The translations under genes were made by a program, and so were the position numbers. A DNA stretch of 11,581 nt, from NCBI GenBank assembly GCA_038040325.1, contig JBBPIM010000050.1:1-11581 (forward strand), read 5' to 3'. Below the pieces are notes generated by a model. That model had not been told where the DNA came from. It did no database searches and was given only the letters and a program-made list of their open reading frames with translations. The stretch is from Mayfieldus profundus (GTDB lineage: Bacteria; Actinomycetota; Thermoleophilia; Solirubrobacterales; 70-9). Every line of letters begins with the position of its first letter. Position 1 is the stretch's first letter. This document shows positions 1 through 5,085 of the stretch, in pieces.

Positions 1-75
1 CGGATCGCCGAGGAGCGGGAGCAAAGAAAGGGCGCGAAAACCGAGCCAGCCAAGGACGCAGCCCGATCGGCGTAG
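1..75 (+). CDS. C-terminal tail of an unidentified protein (partial)
   Basis: Frame 1 is open from the window edge to a TAG at 73-75 and gives a 24-residue, highly charged tail (RIAEEREQRKGAKTEPAKDA, then ARSA). It has the look of a disordered, Lys/Glu/Ala-rich C-terminus. Its stop codon is immediately followed by the stop codon of the convergent folE2 gene (76-78 on the other strand), which is typical tight packing of two real genes. Nothing in 24 residues identifies the protein. An open frame this short could arise by chance in GC-rich DNA, so the call rests mainly on the neat abutment. Confidence 0.4.
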   Translation, partial: RIAEEREQRKGAKTEPAKDAARSA

Positions 76-1083
76 CTAAGTAGCCGGCTGCTCAAGCCAC
101 TCGCGCATGGTCAGGTGGTGGCGCGAGTGTTCGCCCGTCGTCAGCTCGGGGCGCAGCTCGCCTAGGGCGCCGTAGCGCTCGGCGACGACGTTGTGTCGAT
201 GGATCGTCTCGAGGTTCTCCTGGCGCGCCATCACGAACGCGGCATCATCGAGATCGGGGTAGGCCTCGATGACGCGGCGGACCATCTCACGCACGCAGTC
301 CTCGACGAAGCGCGGCTGTGAATGCGCCTTCTCGACCACGGCAAGCTCGTCGGGGCGCTTCATCAGCTCGTAGATCTCCGAGCTCATCGACTGCTCGACG
401 ATGTGGAGCAGGTCGCGGGCGTCGATGTCTGCCTCGCAGCCCTCGGGGCAGCCGACATAGAGGGTGCCGATGCCGCGCTGGTTGTGCGTGGCGATCGGAA
501 CCGACTCGATCACGCGGTCTATCTCGTCGGAGTCAAAGCCCTGCTCGGCGAGCCGCTCCCGCGCCAGCCCGGCGACCATCTCCTGTGCGCAGGGACATGC
601 GGTCATGCCCTGGGCCTGGACCCCGGTCAGGGTGCGACTGCCGCGCTCCGAGGCGACCGCGGTGCCGAACAGCGTGTAGATCTCCTGCGTCCTCAGGCCT
701 GAAGCGGGGGTGGGCACGGTTTCGGGGTAGCGCGCGGCGATCGTGACCTCGGCGCGGAGCCCGTCCTGGCGCTCCCGGATCCGCTCGGCGATGTGCGCCG
801 CAAGGGTCTCGGCGCGAAATGCCTCCTGGAGCACCACCTGGTCGATCGCCTCGCCCACTACCTCCTCGAAGCGCGACATGTGAACACCGGCCTGGGTCGG
901 GTTGAGATCGACAAAGCACTCGAGCTGCGCGTAGTACAGCTCCTCGCTGCCGTTCGACCGCACCCGCAGCACCTTCTCGACGCCGGTCACGCCGACCCGT
1001 GAGAGGCTGATCTGGGTCGCGGGGCGGCCGGCCTGCACGTCGGTGGCGCCGGGGGAGAGGATCGTTGTCTCGCTGCTGCCCAT
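76..1083 (-). CDS. folE2: GTP cyclohydrolase FolE2/MptA family
   Basis: This 335-residue protein belongs to the COG1469 family of cytosolic type IB/IV GTP cyclohydrolases. These enzymes open the imidazole ring of GTP for the first step of folate or (methano)pterin synthesis and are unrelated in sequence to FolE. Visible signatures are GMTACPCAQE at about 159-168, with the catalytic/metal-ligand Cys, and THNQRG at 199-204, with the metal-ligand His. A conserved SRFEE lies at 70-74 and an ENLETIHRHN segment at 289-298. The TACPCAQ form resembles archaeal MptA more than the proteobacterial CPCS form, so the product could be a cyclic phosphate (MptA) or the triphosphate (FolE2). No Shine-Dalgarno sequence precedes the ATG. 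A TACCCT -10-like box 8 nt upstream suggests a leaderless mRNA. The gene is divergent from rpoD. Bacterial folE2 genes are often zinc-regulated, but no recognisable Zur box was seen. Confidence 0.93.
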   Translation of the reverse strand: MGSSETTILSPGATDVQAGRPATQISLSRVGVTGVEKVLRVRSNGSEELYYAQLECFVDLNPTQAGVHMSRFEEVVGEAIDQVVLQEAFRAETLAAHIAERIRERQDGLRAEVTIAARYPETVPTPASGLRTQEIYTLFGTAVASERGSRTLTGVQAQGMTACPCAQEMVAGLARERLAEQGFDSDEIDRVIESVPIATHNQRGIGTLYVGCPEGCEADIDARDLLHIVEQSMSSEIYELMKRPDELAVVEKAHSQPRFVEDCVREMVRRVIEAYPDLDDAAFVMARQENLETIHRHNVVAERYGALGELRPELTTGEHSRHHLTMREWLEQPAT

Positions 1084-1102
1084 CGCCTATCAGGGTAGGC
1101 GA
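1083..1102 (-). promoter_or_regulatory. Dyad over the folE2 -10 box and start codon
   Basis: A perfect 7-bp inverted repeat, TCGCCTA - 6 nt - TAGGCGA, spans 1083-1102. It overlaps the putative minus-strand -10 box TACCCT (1097-1092) and reaches the first base of the folE2 ATG. It could be an operator that blocks folE2 transcription. If transcription starts further upstream, it would instead be an RNA hairpin against the start codon. No good -35 box is visible at the usual distance. The position is suggestive, but 7-bp arms can arise by chance in GC-rich DNA. Confidence 0.4.
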
Positions 1103-1185
1103 CTCGGCCAGCGGAGCCCTTCCCGGACTGGCCGGACAGCCAGATTTGCAGGGGTTCTGATCGCACCCTGGGGCAGGGGCGCATC

Positions 1186-1191
1186 TATACT
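1186..1191 (+). promoter_or_regulatory. Putative -10 box of the rpoD promoter
   Basis: TATACT matches the -10 consensus at five of six positions and stands out in GC-rich surroundings. Transcription would start near 1198, leaving a leader of about 65 nt before the putative rpoD start. No convincing -35 hexamer lies 16-18 nt upstream, which is common in actinobacterial promoters. Confidence 0.45.
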
Positions 1192-1250
1192 CGGCGCCGG
1201 CCAGAGAGCAGTTGGCCGCCCATCCACATCGGGGGGAGAAGGGTTGCCAC

Positions 1251-1256
1251 GGGAGG
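1251..1256 (+). promoter_or_regulatory. Shine-Dalgarno GGGAGG that sets the rpoD start
   Basis: GGGAGG is the strongest ribosome-binding sequence upstream of the sigma factor coding region. Seven nucleotides after it, in the sigma frame, is an ATA triplet (1264-1266) rather than ATG or GTG. The nearest GTG (1259) is out of frame and reads GTG AGA TAG. The site therefore points to initiation at a non-canonical ATA, or to a base error in this sequence. Confidence 0.55.
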
Positions 1257-1263
1257 CAGTGAG

Positions 1264-2391
1264 ATAGAGCAGCTAGGCACCGTAGCCACCAACGGAGGTG
1301 GCCTTTCCGACACGCCTTTCGCCGACCTCGAAGAGCTGCGCAAGCTGATTTCCCTGGGGCAGGACCGGGGCTTTCTGACCTTTGAGCAGATCGCTGCGGC
1401 GCTGGAGGAGGTCGAAGTCACCAAGGAGCAGGTTGCACAGCTCCACGGCTTTCTCGTCGACAAGGGCGTCGACGTGATCGCCGAGAACGGCGTCAGCGCC
1501 TACAAGGAGGCGAAGGGCGCGGACGGCGCGTCGCGCCGCAAGCAGGAGCTGGATCTGACGATCGAGCCGAGCCTGGATTCGCTGCGGCTGTACCTGCGCT
1601 CGATCGGGCGGGTGGAGCTGTTGGAGGCCGGCGAGGAGGTCGAGCTGGCGAAGCGGATCGAGCGCGGCGACATGGTCGCCAAGCGCCAGATGGTGGAGGC
1701 GAACCTGCGACTGGTGGTGTCGATCTCGAAGAGGTACCTGGGGCGCGGCCTGAGCTTTCTGGACCTGATTCAGGAGGGCTCGCTGGGGCTGATCCGGGCG
1801 GTGGAGAAGTTCGACTACCGGCGCGGCTACAAGTTCTCGACCTATGCGACCTGGTGGATCCGCCAGGCGGTGACCAGGGCGATTGCCGACAAGGCCCGCA
1901 CGATCCGGATTCCGGTCCACATGGTGGAGAAGCTGAACCGGGTCGTCCACGTGGAGCGCCAGCTGGTTCAGGGGCTTGGGCGTGAGCCCGAACCGGAGGA
2001 GATCGCCGATGAGCTGCGCTGGTCTGTGCGCGACGTGCGGGACATCCTGCGCGTGGCGCAGCTGCCGGTTTCCCTGGAGAAGCCGGTGGGCGACGAGGAG
2101 GAGTCCGAGTTGGGGGACTTCGTCGCCGACGACGCGGTGGCGGAGCCCTTCGAGGATGCGGCCGAGCACCTCCAGAAGGAGGGGGTGCGGCGGGCGCTTG
2201 CGACGCTCCCCGACCGCGAGCGAGAGGTGATCGAGCTGCGCTACGGGCTGTCGGGGATGGAGCCGCTCACGCTCGAGGAGGTGGGGCAGGCGTTCGGAGT
2301 GACCCGCGAGCGGATCCGCCAGATCGAGACCGACACCCTGAAGAAGCTCCAGCACCTGCCCGAGGCGCAGATGCTGCGCGAGGCGAGCTAA
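1264..2391 (+). CDS. rpoD: Primary (group 1) RNA polymerase sigma factor RpoD/SigA
   Basis: The gene encodes the housekeeping sigma-70 subunit that directs RNA polymerase to promoters. Counting from the ATA at 1264 it has 375 residues, like B. subtilis SigA. In order: region 1.1 (about 21-72, DLEELRKLISLGQDRGFLTF and following), region 1.2 (SLDSLRLYLRSIGRVELL), region 2 with KFDYRRGYKFSTYATWWIRQ, and the group 1 hallmark KARTIRIPVHM of region 2.4. Region 3 follows, then region 4 with RVIELRYGLSG-type core and the helix-turn-helix GVTRERIRQIE. The first ATG/GTG/TTG in frame is the GTG at 1474, which would remove all of region 1.1. The open frame extends upstream to a stop at 1096-1098 without any standard start. 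I chose ATA 1264 because GGGAGG lies 7 nt before it. Either initiation is non-canonical or one base is wrong. Confidence 0.93.
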   Translation: MEQLGTVATNGGGLSDTPFADLEELRKLISLGQDRGFLTFEQIAAALEEVEVTKEQVAQLHGFLVDKGVDVIAENGVSAYKEAKGADGASRRKQELDLTIEPSLDSLRLYLRSIGRVELLEAGEEVELAKRIERGDMVAKRQMVEANLRLVVSISKRYLGRGLSFLDLIQEGSLGLIRAVEKFDYRRGYKFSTYATWWIRQAVTRAIADKARTIRIPVHMVEKLNRVVHVERQLVQGLGREPEPEEIADELRWSVRDVRDILRVAQLPVSLEKPVGDEEESELGDFVADDAVAEPFEDAAEHLQKEGVRRALATLPDREREVIELRYGLSGMEPLTLEEVGQAFGVTRERIRQIETDTLKKLQHLPEAQMLREAS

Positions 2392-2446
2392 GCGGTCAGG
2401 CGGGCCGGCTCCCGGGCCGAGCCTAATCGCCCGGCACGCCTGCCGC
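2392..2446 (+). terminator. Strong hairpin directly after rpoD
   Basis: The left arm GCGG-(T bulge)-CAGGCGGGCCGG (2392-2408) pairs with CCGGCACGCCTG-CCGC (2431-2446). This makes a 16-bp stem with one mismatch and one bulged base around a 22-nt loop. It begins the base after the rpoD stop codon. Only a weak T-rich stretch follows (GTTTGATGATTT, 2455-2466), so it is not a classical intrinsic terminator. It may still terminate transcription or protect the 3' end, as U-poor hairpins in actinobacteria are proposed to do. Confidence 0.55.
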
Positions 2447-2455
2447 CACTCGGCG

Positions 2456-2482
2456 TTTGATGATTTCCGCGCCGGGTAGAAT
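2456..2482 (+). promoter_or_regulatory. Putative promoter of the structured RNA
   Basis: TAGAAT (2477-2482) matches the -10 consensus at five of six positions. A TTTGAT/TTGATG sequence at 2456-2462 could be the -35 box, but the spacer (14-15 nt) is short. Transcription would start about 7 nt downstream, near 2489, which is exactly where the outermost stem of the folded RNA begins. Confidence 0.45.
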
Positions 2483-2488
2483 CGGGGT

Positions 2489-2623
2489 GCGCTGTGAGGC
2501 CGGCCGACGGCCTGGAGCCCGGCAGCTTTCACCGAAGGTATCGGTTCCTGCCAGGGCTGGAATACGACCAACCCCCGATCTGCCCCGGGGGTGAGGCGTC
2601 CGGGCTGGCGGTCGGCTTCGCGC
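2489..2623 (+). ncRNA. Candidate structured non-coding RNA, family unknown
   Basis: This stretch between rpoD and the convergent AbrB-like reading frame shows no convincing coding. It folds into nested complementarities: GCGC 2489-2492 with 2620-2623; GCCGAC 2503-2508 with GTCGGC 2611-2616; AGCCC 2516-2520 with GGGCT 2602-2606. Inside these lie two hairpins. One is GGCAG/CTGCC (2521-2525 with 2548-2552) continuing as ACCGA-AGGTA-TCGGT (2531-2545). The other is ACCCCC/GGGGGT (2571-2576 with 2587-2592). The result is a closing stem with internal loops leading to a three-way junction. No plus-strand gene follows, so a riboswitch is unlikely. It lacks the GGAAG motif of SRP RNA and the conserved elements of RNase P RNA and tmRNA that I know. 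A 6S-like RNA is possible but not shown. Pairing was done by eye. Confidence 0.4.
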
Positions 2624-2637
2624 TGTCTGGGGACGCG

Positions 2638-2889
2638 CTAGTCGTTGCTGCTCTCAGTCAGATCGAGGTGCCCGTTACGGCGTGCCCAGCCGGGCAACTC
2701 GATCTGCTCCAGCACGATCCGGCCTGGCCCGTCGCTGCGGATCTGCACTCTGCCTCCGTTTTCGAAGCCCGCGTCGAAGAACGCACGCTGCGGAATCGTG
2801 ATCCGCCGCTTCTGGTTGATGATTGCCTGACCACTCTGCCCGAGCTTGCGTTCATATCTGCTCGGTTGGACCGCCCGAGGTGATGCCAG
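2638..2889 (-). other. AbrB/SpoVT-like DNA-binding domain without its own standard start
   Basis: The reading frame downstream of tRNA-Tyr encodes a swapped-hairpin AbrB-type domain: INQKRRITIPQRAFFDAGFE, then a GGRVQIRSDGPGRIVLEQIELP-like second half (core bases about 2829-2692). Such domains occur in transition-state regulators and in antitoxins of the MazE/VapB type. Between the tRNA 3' end and the domain there is no in-frame ATG, GTG or TTG. The only near-start is a CTG at 2889-2887, directly after the tRNA. An ATG a little further down (2855) is in another frame and does not encode the domain. It is therefore either expressed from CTG, translated as the tail of the upstream nuclease frame, or a decayed gene that lost its start. 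Confidence 0.6.
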
Positions 2890-3420
2890 TGGGGGAGGGA
2901 GGATTCGAACCTCCGAAGGCTGTGCCAGCGCCTTTACAGGGCGCCCCGTTTGACCGCTTCGGTACTCCCCCGGCTCGCCCGATTCTAGACTCGCCTGGGT
3001 CGCCGTTGCATTCAGTGGGCGGCCCTGTTCGATCTCGAACTCTGAATACTTCGGTCCCCCGAGGCTGAGGCCAGTGCGCCCGTCGAGCGCCCCGGTAGGG
3101 ATCAACCACCGGCGACCGTCCCCGACATGAGCGAAGAGATAGTCGCAGCGTTCTCGTTCGAAGTACTTGACGATTCCGGTCCAGCTCTGGTTGCCCCCGC
3201 GGGTTGAGATCGCGACCGCCCACTTGCCGCCATTTCTATTTTGGGTCGATGTCTTCACCTCAATCCGAAGCAAGCGCTCCTCTACCCGGGCGATTAGGTC
3301 GACATCGGGGCTGTGGCCGATAGGGACGTAGATCTGACCGCCCTTGCTCGCCAGCCACTCCATCGCCGAGAGCTCGCCGATGTCGCCCTGCTCGCGCGGC
3401 TTCAATCGCTCGCGTGTCAT
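2638..3420 (-). CDS. PD-(D/E)XK endonuclease, frame continuing through tRNA-Tyr into an AbrB domain
   Basis: One stop-free frame of 260 codons. Residues 1 to about 135 form a small nuclease with all three PD-(D/E)XK elements: E16 in GDIGELSA, D41 in SPDVDLIA, and E54/K56 in LRIEVKTS. This fits the family of group I intron-associated endonucleases (PDDEXK_5, to which I-Ssp6803I is related). Residues about 150-177 are encoded by the tRNA-Tyr gene, and about 198-243 are an AbrB/SpoVT-like DNA-binding domain (AIINQKRRITIPQRAFFDAG). The start is the first ATG after an in-frame TAG. No Shine-Dalgarno is visible, but TAGAGT (3432-3427) 6 nt upstream suggests a leaderless message. The DNA is more AT-rich than its neighbours, which hints at transfer. 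Whether nuclease and AbrB form one protein is uncertain. If RNase P cuts at the tRNA 5' end, the nuclease mRNA would lack a stop codon. Confidence 0.7.
   Translation of the reverse strand: MTRERLKPREQGDIGELSAMEWLASKGGQIYVPIGHSPDVDLIARVEERLLRIEVKTSTQNRNGGKWAVAISTRGGNQSWTGIVKYFERERCDYLFAHVGDGRRWLIPTGALDGRTGLSLGGPKYSEFEIEQGRPLNATATQASLESGEPGEYRSGQTGRPVKALAQPSEVRILPPPLASPRAVQPSRYERKLGQSGQAIINQKRRITIPQRAFFDAGFENGGRVQIRSDGPGRIVLEQIELPGWARRNGHLDLTESSND
2890..2971 (-). tRNA. tRNA-Tyr (anticodon GUA)
   Basis: An 82-nt class II tRNA. The acceptor GGGGGAG (2971-2965) pairs with CTCCCCC (2897-2891) and the discriminator is A2890. The anticodon arm is GCGCC-CTGTAAA-GGCGC with GUA at 34-36, followed by a long variable arm and the T arm GGAGG-TTCGAAT-CCTCC. 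CCA is not encoded. The gene sits inside an open reading frame on the same strand, between a nuclease and an AbrB domain, and a TAGAAT box just upstream probably serves as its own promoter. All stems pair, so it looks functional. Confidence 0.96.
2982..2987 (-). promoter_or_regulatory. Putative -10 box of tRNA-Tyr
   Basis: Read on the minus strand, 2987-2982 is TAGAAT (five of six consensus bases). Transcription would start near 2975, a few bases before the tRNA 5' end at 2971. The box lies inside the nuclease reading frame. The -35 position shows only a weak match. The same TAGAAT hexamer precedes the structured RNA at 2489. Confidence 0.5.
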
Positions 3421-3492
3421 GCATCGACTCTAGATCCGCAGGGGTCACGAGCCTCGTGCAAGGGCAAACAATTTCGTAAATCCTGTTCGGCG

Positions 3493-5073
3493 CTAAGTCG
3501 AGGCGGGCTCTCGAACTGCGGCCCCGGCGCGCTCAGTTGGAACAGCCCCGTTCCCCAGCACGTAACTCTCGGGATCGAAGCGCCGCAAACGCCGCCGGAA
3601 GCGCCAGGTGAAGTCGGGCCAGATGGTCGTGCAGCGGCCCTTCGCGTCGATGTACCAGCTCGAGCAGCCCCCCGCGGTCCATACGGTGTCCTTCAACCCC
3701 GCCTGCAGTTCCTCGTTGTAGGCCAACTGGACCTCGTCGCGCACCTCCACGGACTCGAGGCCGCGATCCTCGACAACCCGCAGGCAGTCCATCACATAGG
3801 CGATCTGCGCCTCGGCCATGAAGACGATCGAGTTGTGTCCCAGCCCCGTGTTGGGGCCGATCATCAGGAACAGGTTCGGAAAGCCGGCGACCGTCGTTCC
3901 CAGATACGCCTGCGGGCTGCCGTCCCAGACTTCGCCGAGCTCGCGTCCCTCACGGCCCCGTACGCGCGCCGCGAACGGCATGTCGGTGACGTAGAAGCCC
4001 GTGCCGAACACGATTGCGTCGACCTCGCGCTCGACCCCGTCCTCGCTGACGATCGCCGAGCCCCGCACCTGCCGGATCCCTTCCGTCACCAGCTCGACAT
4101 TCGGCTGCGCCAGCGCCGGGTAGTAGTCGTTGGACGGCAGGATCCGCTTGCACCCGATTGTGTAGCTCGGCCTCAGCTTGCGTTGCAGTTCGCGGTCGGA
4201 AACCTGCTGGTGAAGGTGTCGGCTGGCGATCCGCTGTAGCGGCCTCAGCAGCCGTTTGTTGCGCACCATCCCGAACACCAGCGTTTCGCGCATCCAGTAG
4301 ACAGCCGCACGCACCAGCCTCTGCGTGAATGGCAGCGCCCGGTAGATGCGCCGCTCCAGCGGCGTCACCGGCCGGTCACGGTGAGGCATCACCCAGGGCG
4401 GTGTGCGCTGATAGACGTAGAGCTGCTCCACCTCGGGTTGGATGCTGGGAACGACCTGGATCGCCGACGCGCCGGTCCCGACAACCGCCACACGCTTGCC
4501 GGTGAGGTCGCAGTCGTGATTCCACTGGGCGGAGTGAAAGGCAGCGCCCTCGAACTCGTCAATCCCCGGGATCTCGGGCAGCCGCGGCTCGGCCAGCCCA
4601 CCCGGCGCCATGACCAGAAACTGTGCCCTGAACTCTCCCCGCGAGGTCTCCAGTCTCCAGATCCCCTCGGATTCGTCCCAGGATGCCGACAGCATCTCGT
4701 GCCCCATCCGCAGGTGCGGCGTCAGACCCTGCTCGCTCGCACAACGGCGCAGGTACTCCCAGATCTCCGGCTGCGTCGAGTAGGTCCGGCTCCAGTCGGG
4801 ATTGAGCGCGAACGAGAATGAGTACAGATGCGAGGGCACGTCGCACTGGCACCCTGGATAGGTGTTGTAGTGCCAGGTGCCGCCGACCTCCTCGGCCCGC
4901 TCGAGCACCACGAAATCCTCGATTCCGGCCTGCTTCAGGCGGATCGCCATCCCCAACCCGGAGAAGCCGGCGCCGATGATGACGATGCGCGCCTCACGGC
5001 TCGGAGCGGCAACCCCTTCCGGATCGGGATGTCCGTTCGCTCGAGGGCCCATCGTCACCAGCGGATCATGCAC
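3493..5073 (-). CDS. Flavin-containing (Baeyer-Villiger type) monooxygenase
   Basis: This 526-residue soluble flavoprotein has the two-dinucleotide fold that uses FAD, NADPH and O2 to oxygenate ketones or heteroatoms. The FAD motif is GAGFSG at 34-39. The BVMO motif GGTWHYNTYPGCQCD at 64-78 fits the pattern GGxWxxxx[FY]P[GM]xxxD. FEGAAFHSAQWN at 174-185 fits FxGxxxHxxxW, but Asn replaces the usual Pro/Asp after the Trp. The NADPH motif is GTGASA at 199-204. A C-terminal IGPNTGLGHNSIVFM segment is typical of actinobacterial cyclohexanone/phenylacetone monooxygenase-like proteins. The substrate cannot be told. The GTG start lies 12 nt after the stop of the membrane protein gene, so the two are probably one transcript. 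No good Shine-Dalgarno is seen; an in-frame ATG at 5052 is an alternative start. Confidence 0.9.
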   Translation of the reverse strand: MHDPLVTMGPRANGHPDPEGVAAPSREARIVIIGAGFSGLGMAIRLKQAGIEDFVVLERAEEVGGTWHYNTYPGCQCDVPSHLYSFSFALNPDWSRTYSTQPEIWEYLRRCASEQGLTPHLRMGHEMLSASWDESEGIWRLETSRGEFRAQFLVMAPGGLAEPRLPEIPGIDEFEGAAFHSAQWNHDCDLTGKRVAVVGTGASAIQVVPSIQPEVEQLYVYQRTPPWVMPHRDRPVTPLERRIYRALPFTQRLVRAAVYWMRETLVFGMVRNKRLLRPLQRIASRHLHQQVSDRELQRKLRPSYTIGCKRILPSNDYYPALAQPNVELVTEGIRQVRGSAIVSEDGVEREVDAIVFGTGFYVTDMPFAARVRGREGRELGEVWDGSPQAYLGTTVAGFPNLFLMIGPNTGLGHNSIVFMAEAQIAYVMDCLRVVEDRGLESVEVRDEVQLAYNEELQAGLKDTVWTAGGCSSWYIDAKGRCTTIWPDFTWRFRRRLRRFDPESYVLGNGAVPTERAGAAVREPAST

Positions 5074-5085
5074 CAGCGAGAGGCC

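Noticed and set aside
1273..2571. Long open frame (432 codons) antisense to rpoD
   Set aside because: It is a GC-driven shadow. The plus strand encodes a full sigma-70 protein with all conserved regions, and the antisense product has low-complexity Leu/Arg/His/Gln composition.
2494..2883. Plus-strand open frame over the structured RNA and the AbrB region
   Set aside because: Third-position GC in the first part is lower than in the real genes here, the second half is antisense to a recognisable AbrB domain, and no ribosome-binding site is seen.
2890..2971. tRNA-Tyr as the attachment site of an integrated element
   Set aside because: No second copy of the tRNA 3' end and no integrase are visible in the window, so an integrated element cannot be supported.
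2852..3223. Minus-strand 123-codon frame containing RDLNPRG- and GGSNPPSPT-like peptides
   Set aside because: The GGSNPPSP peptide is the familiar false translation of a tRNA T arm; the frame overlaps the nuclease frame and tRNA-Tyr.
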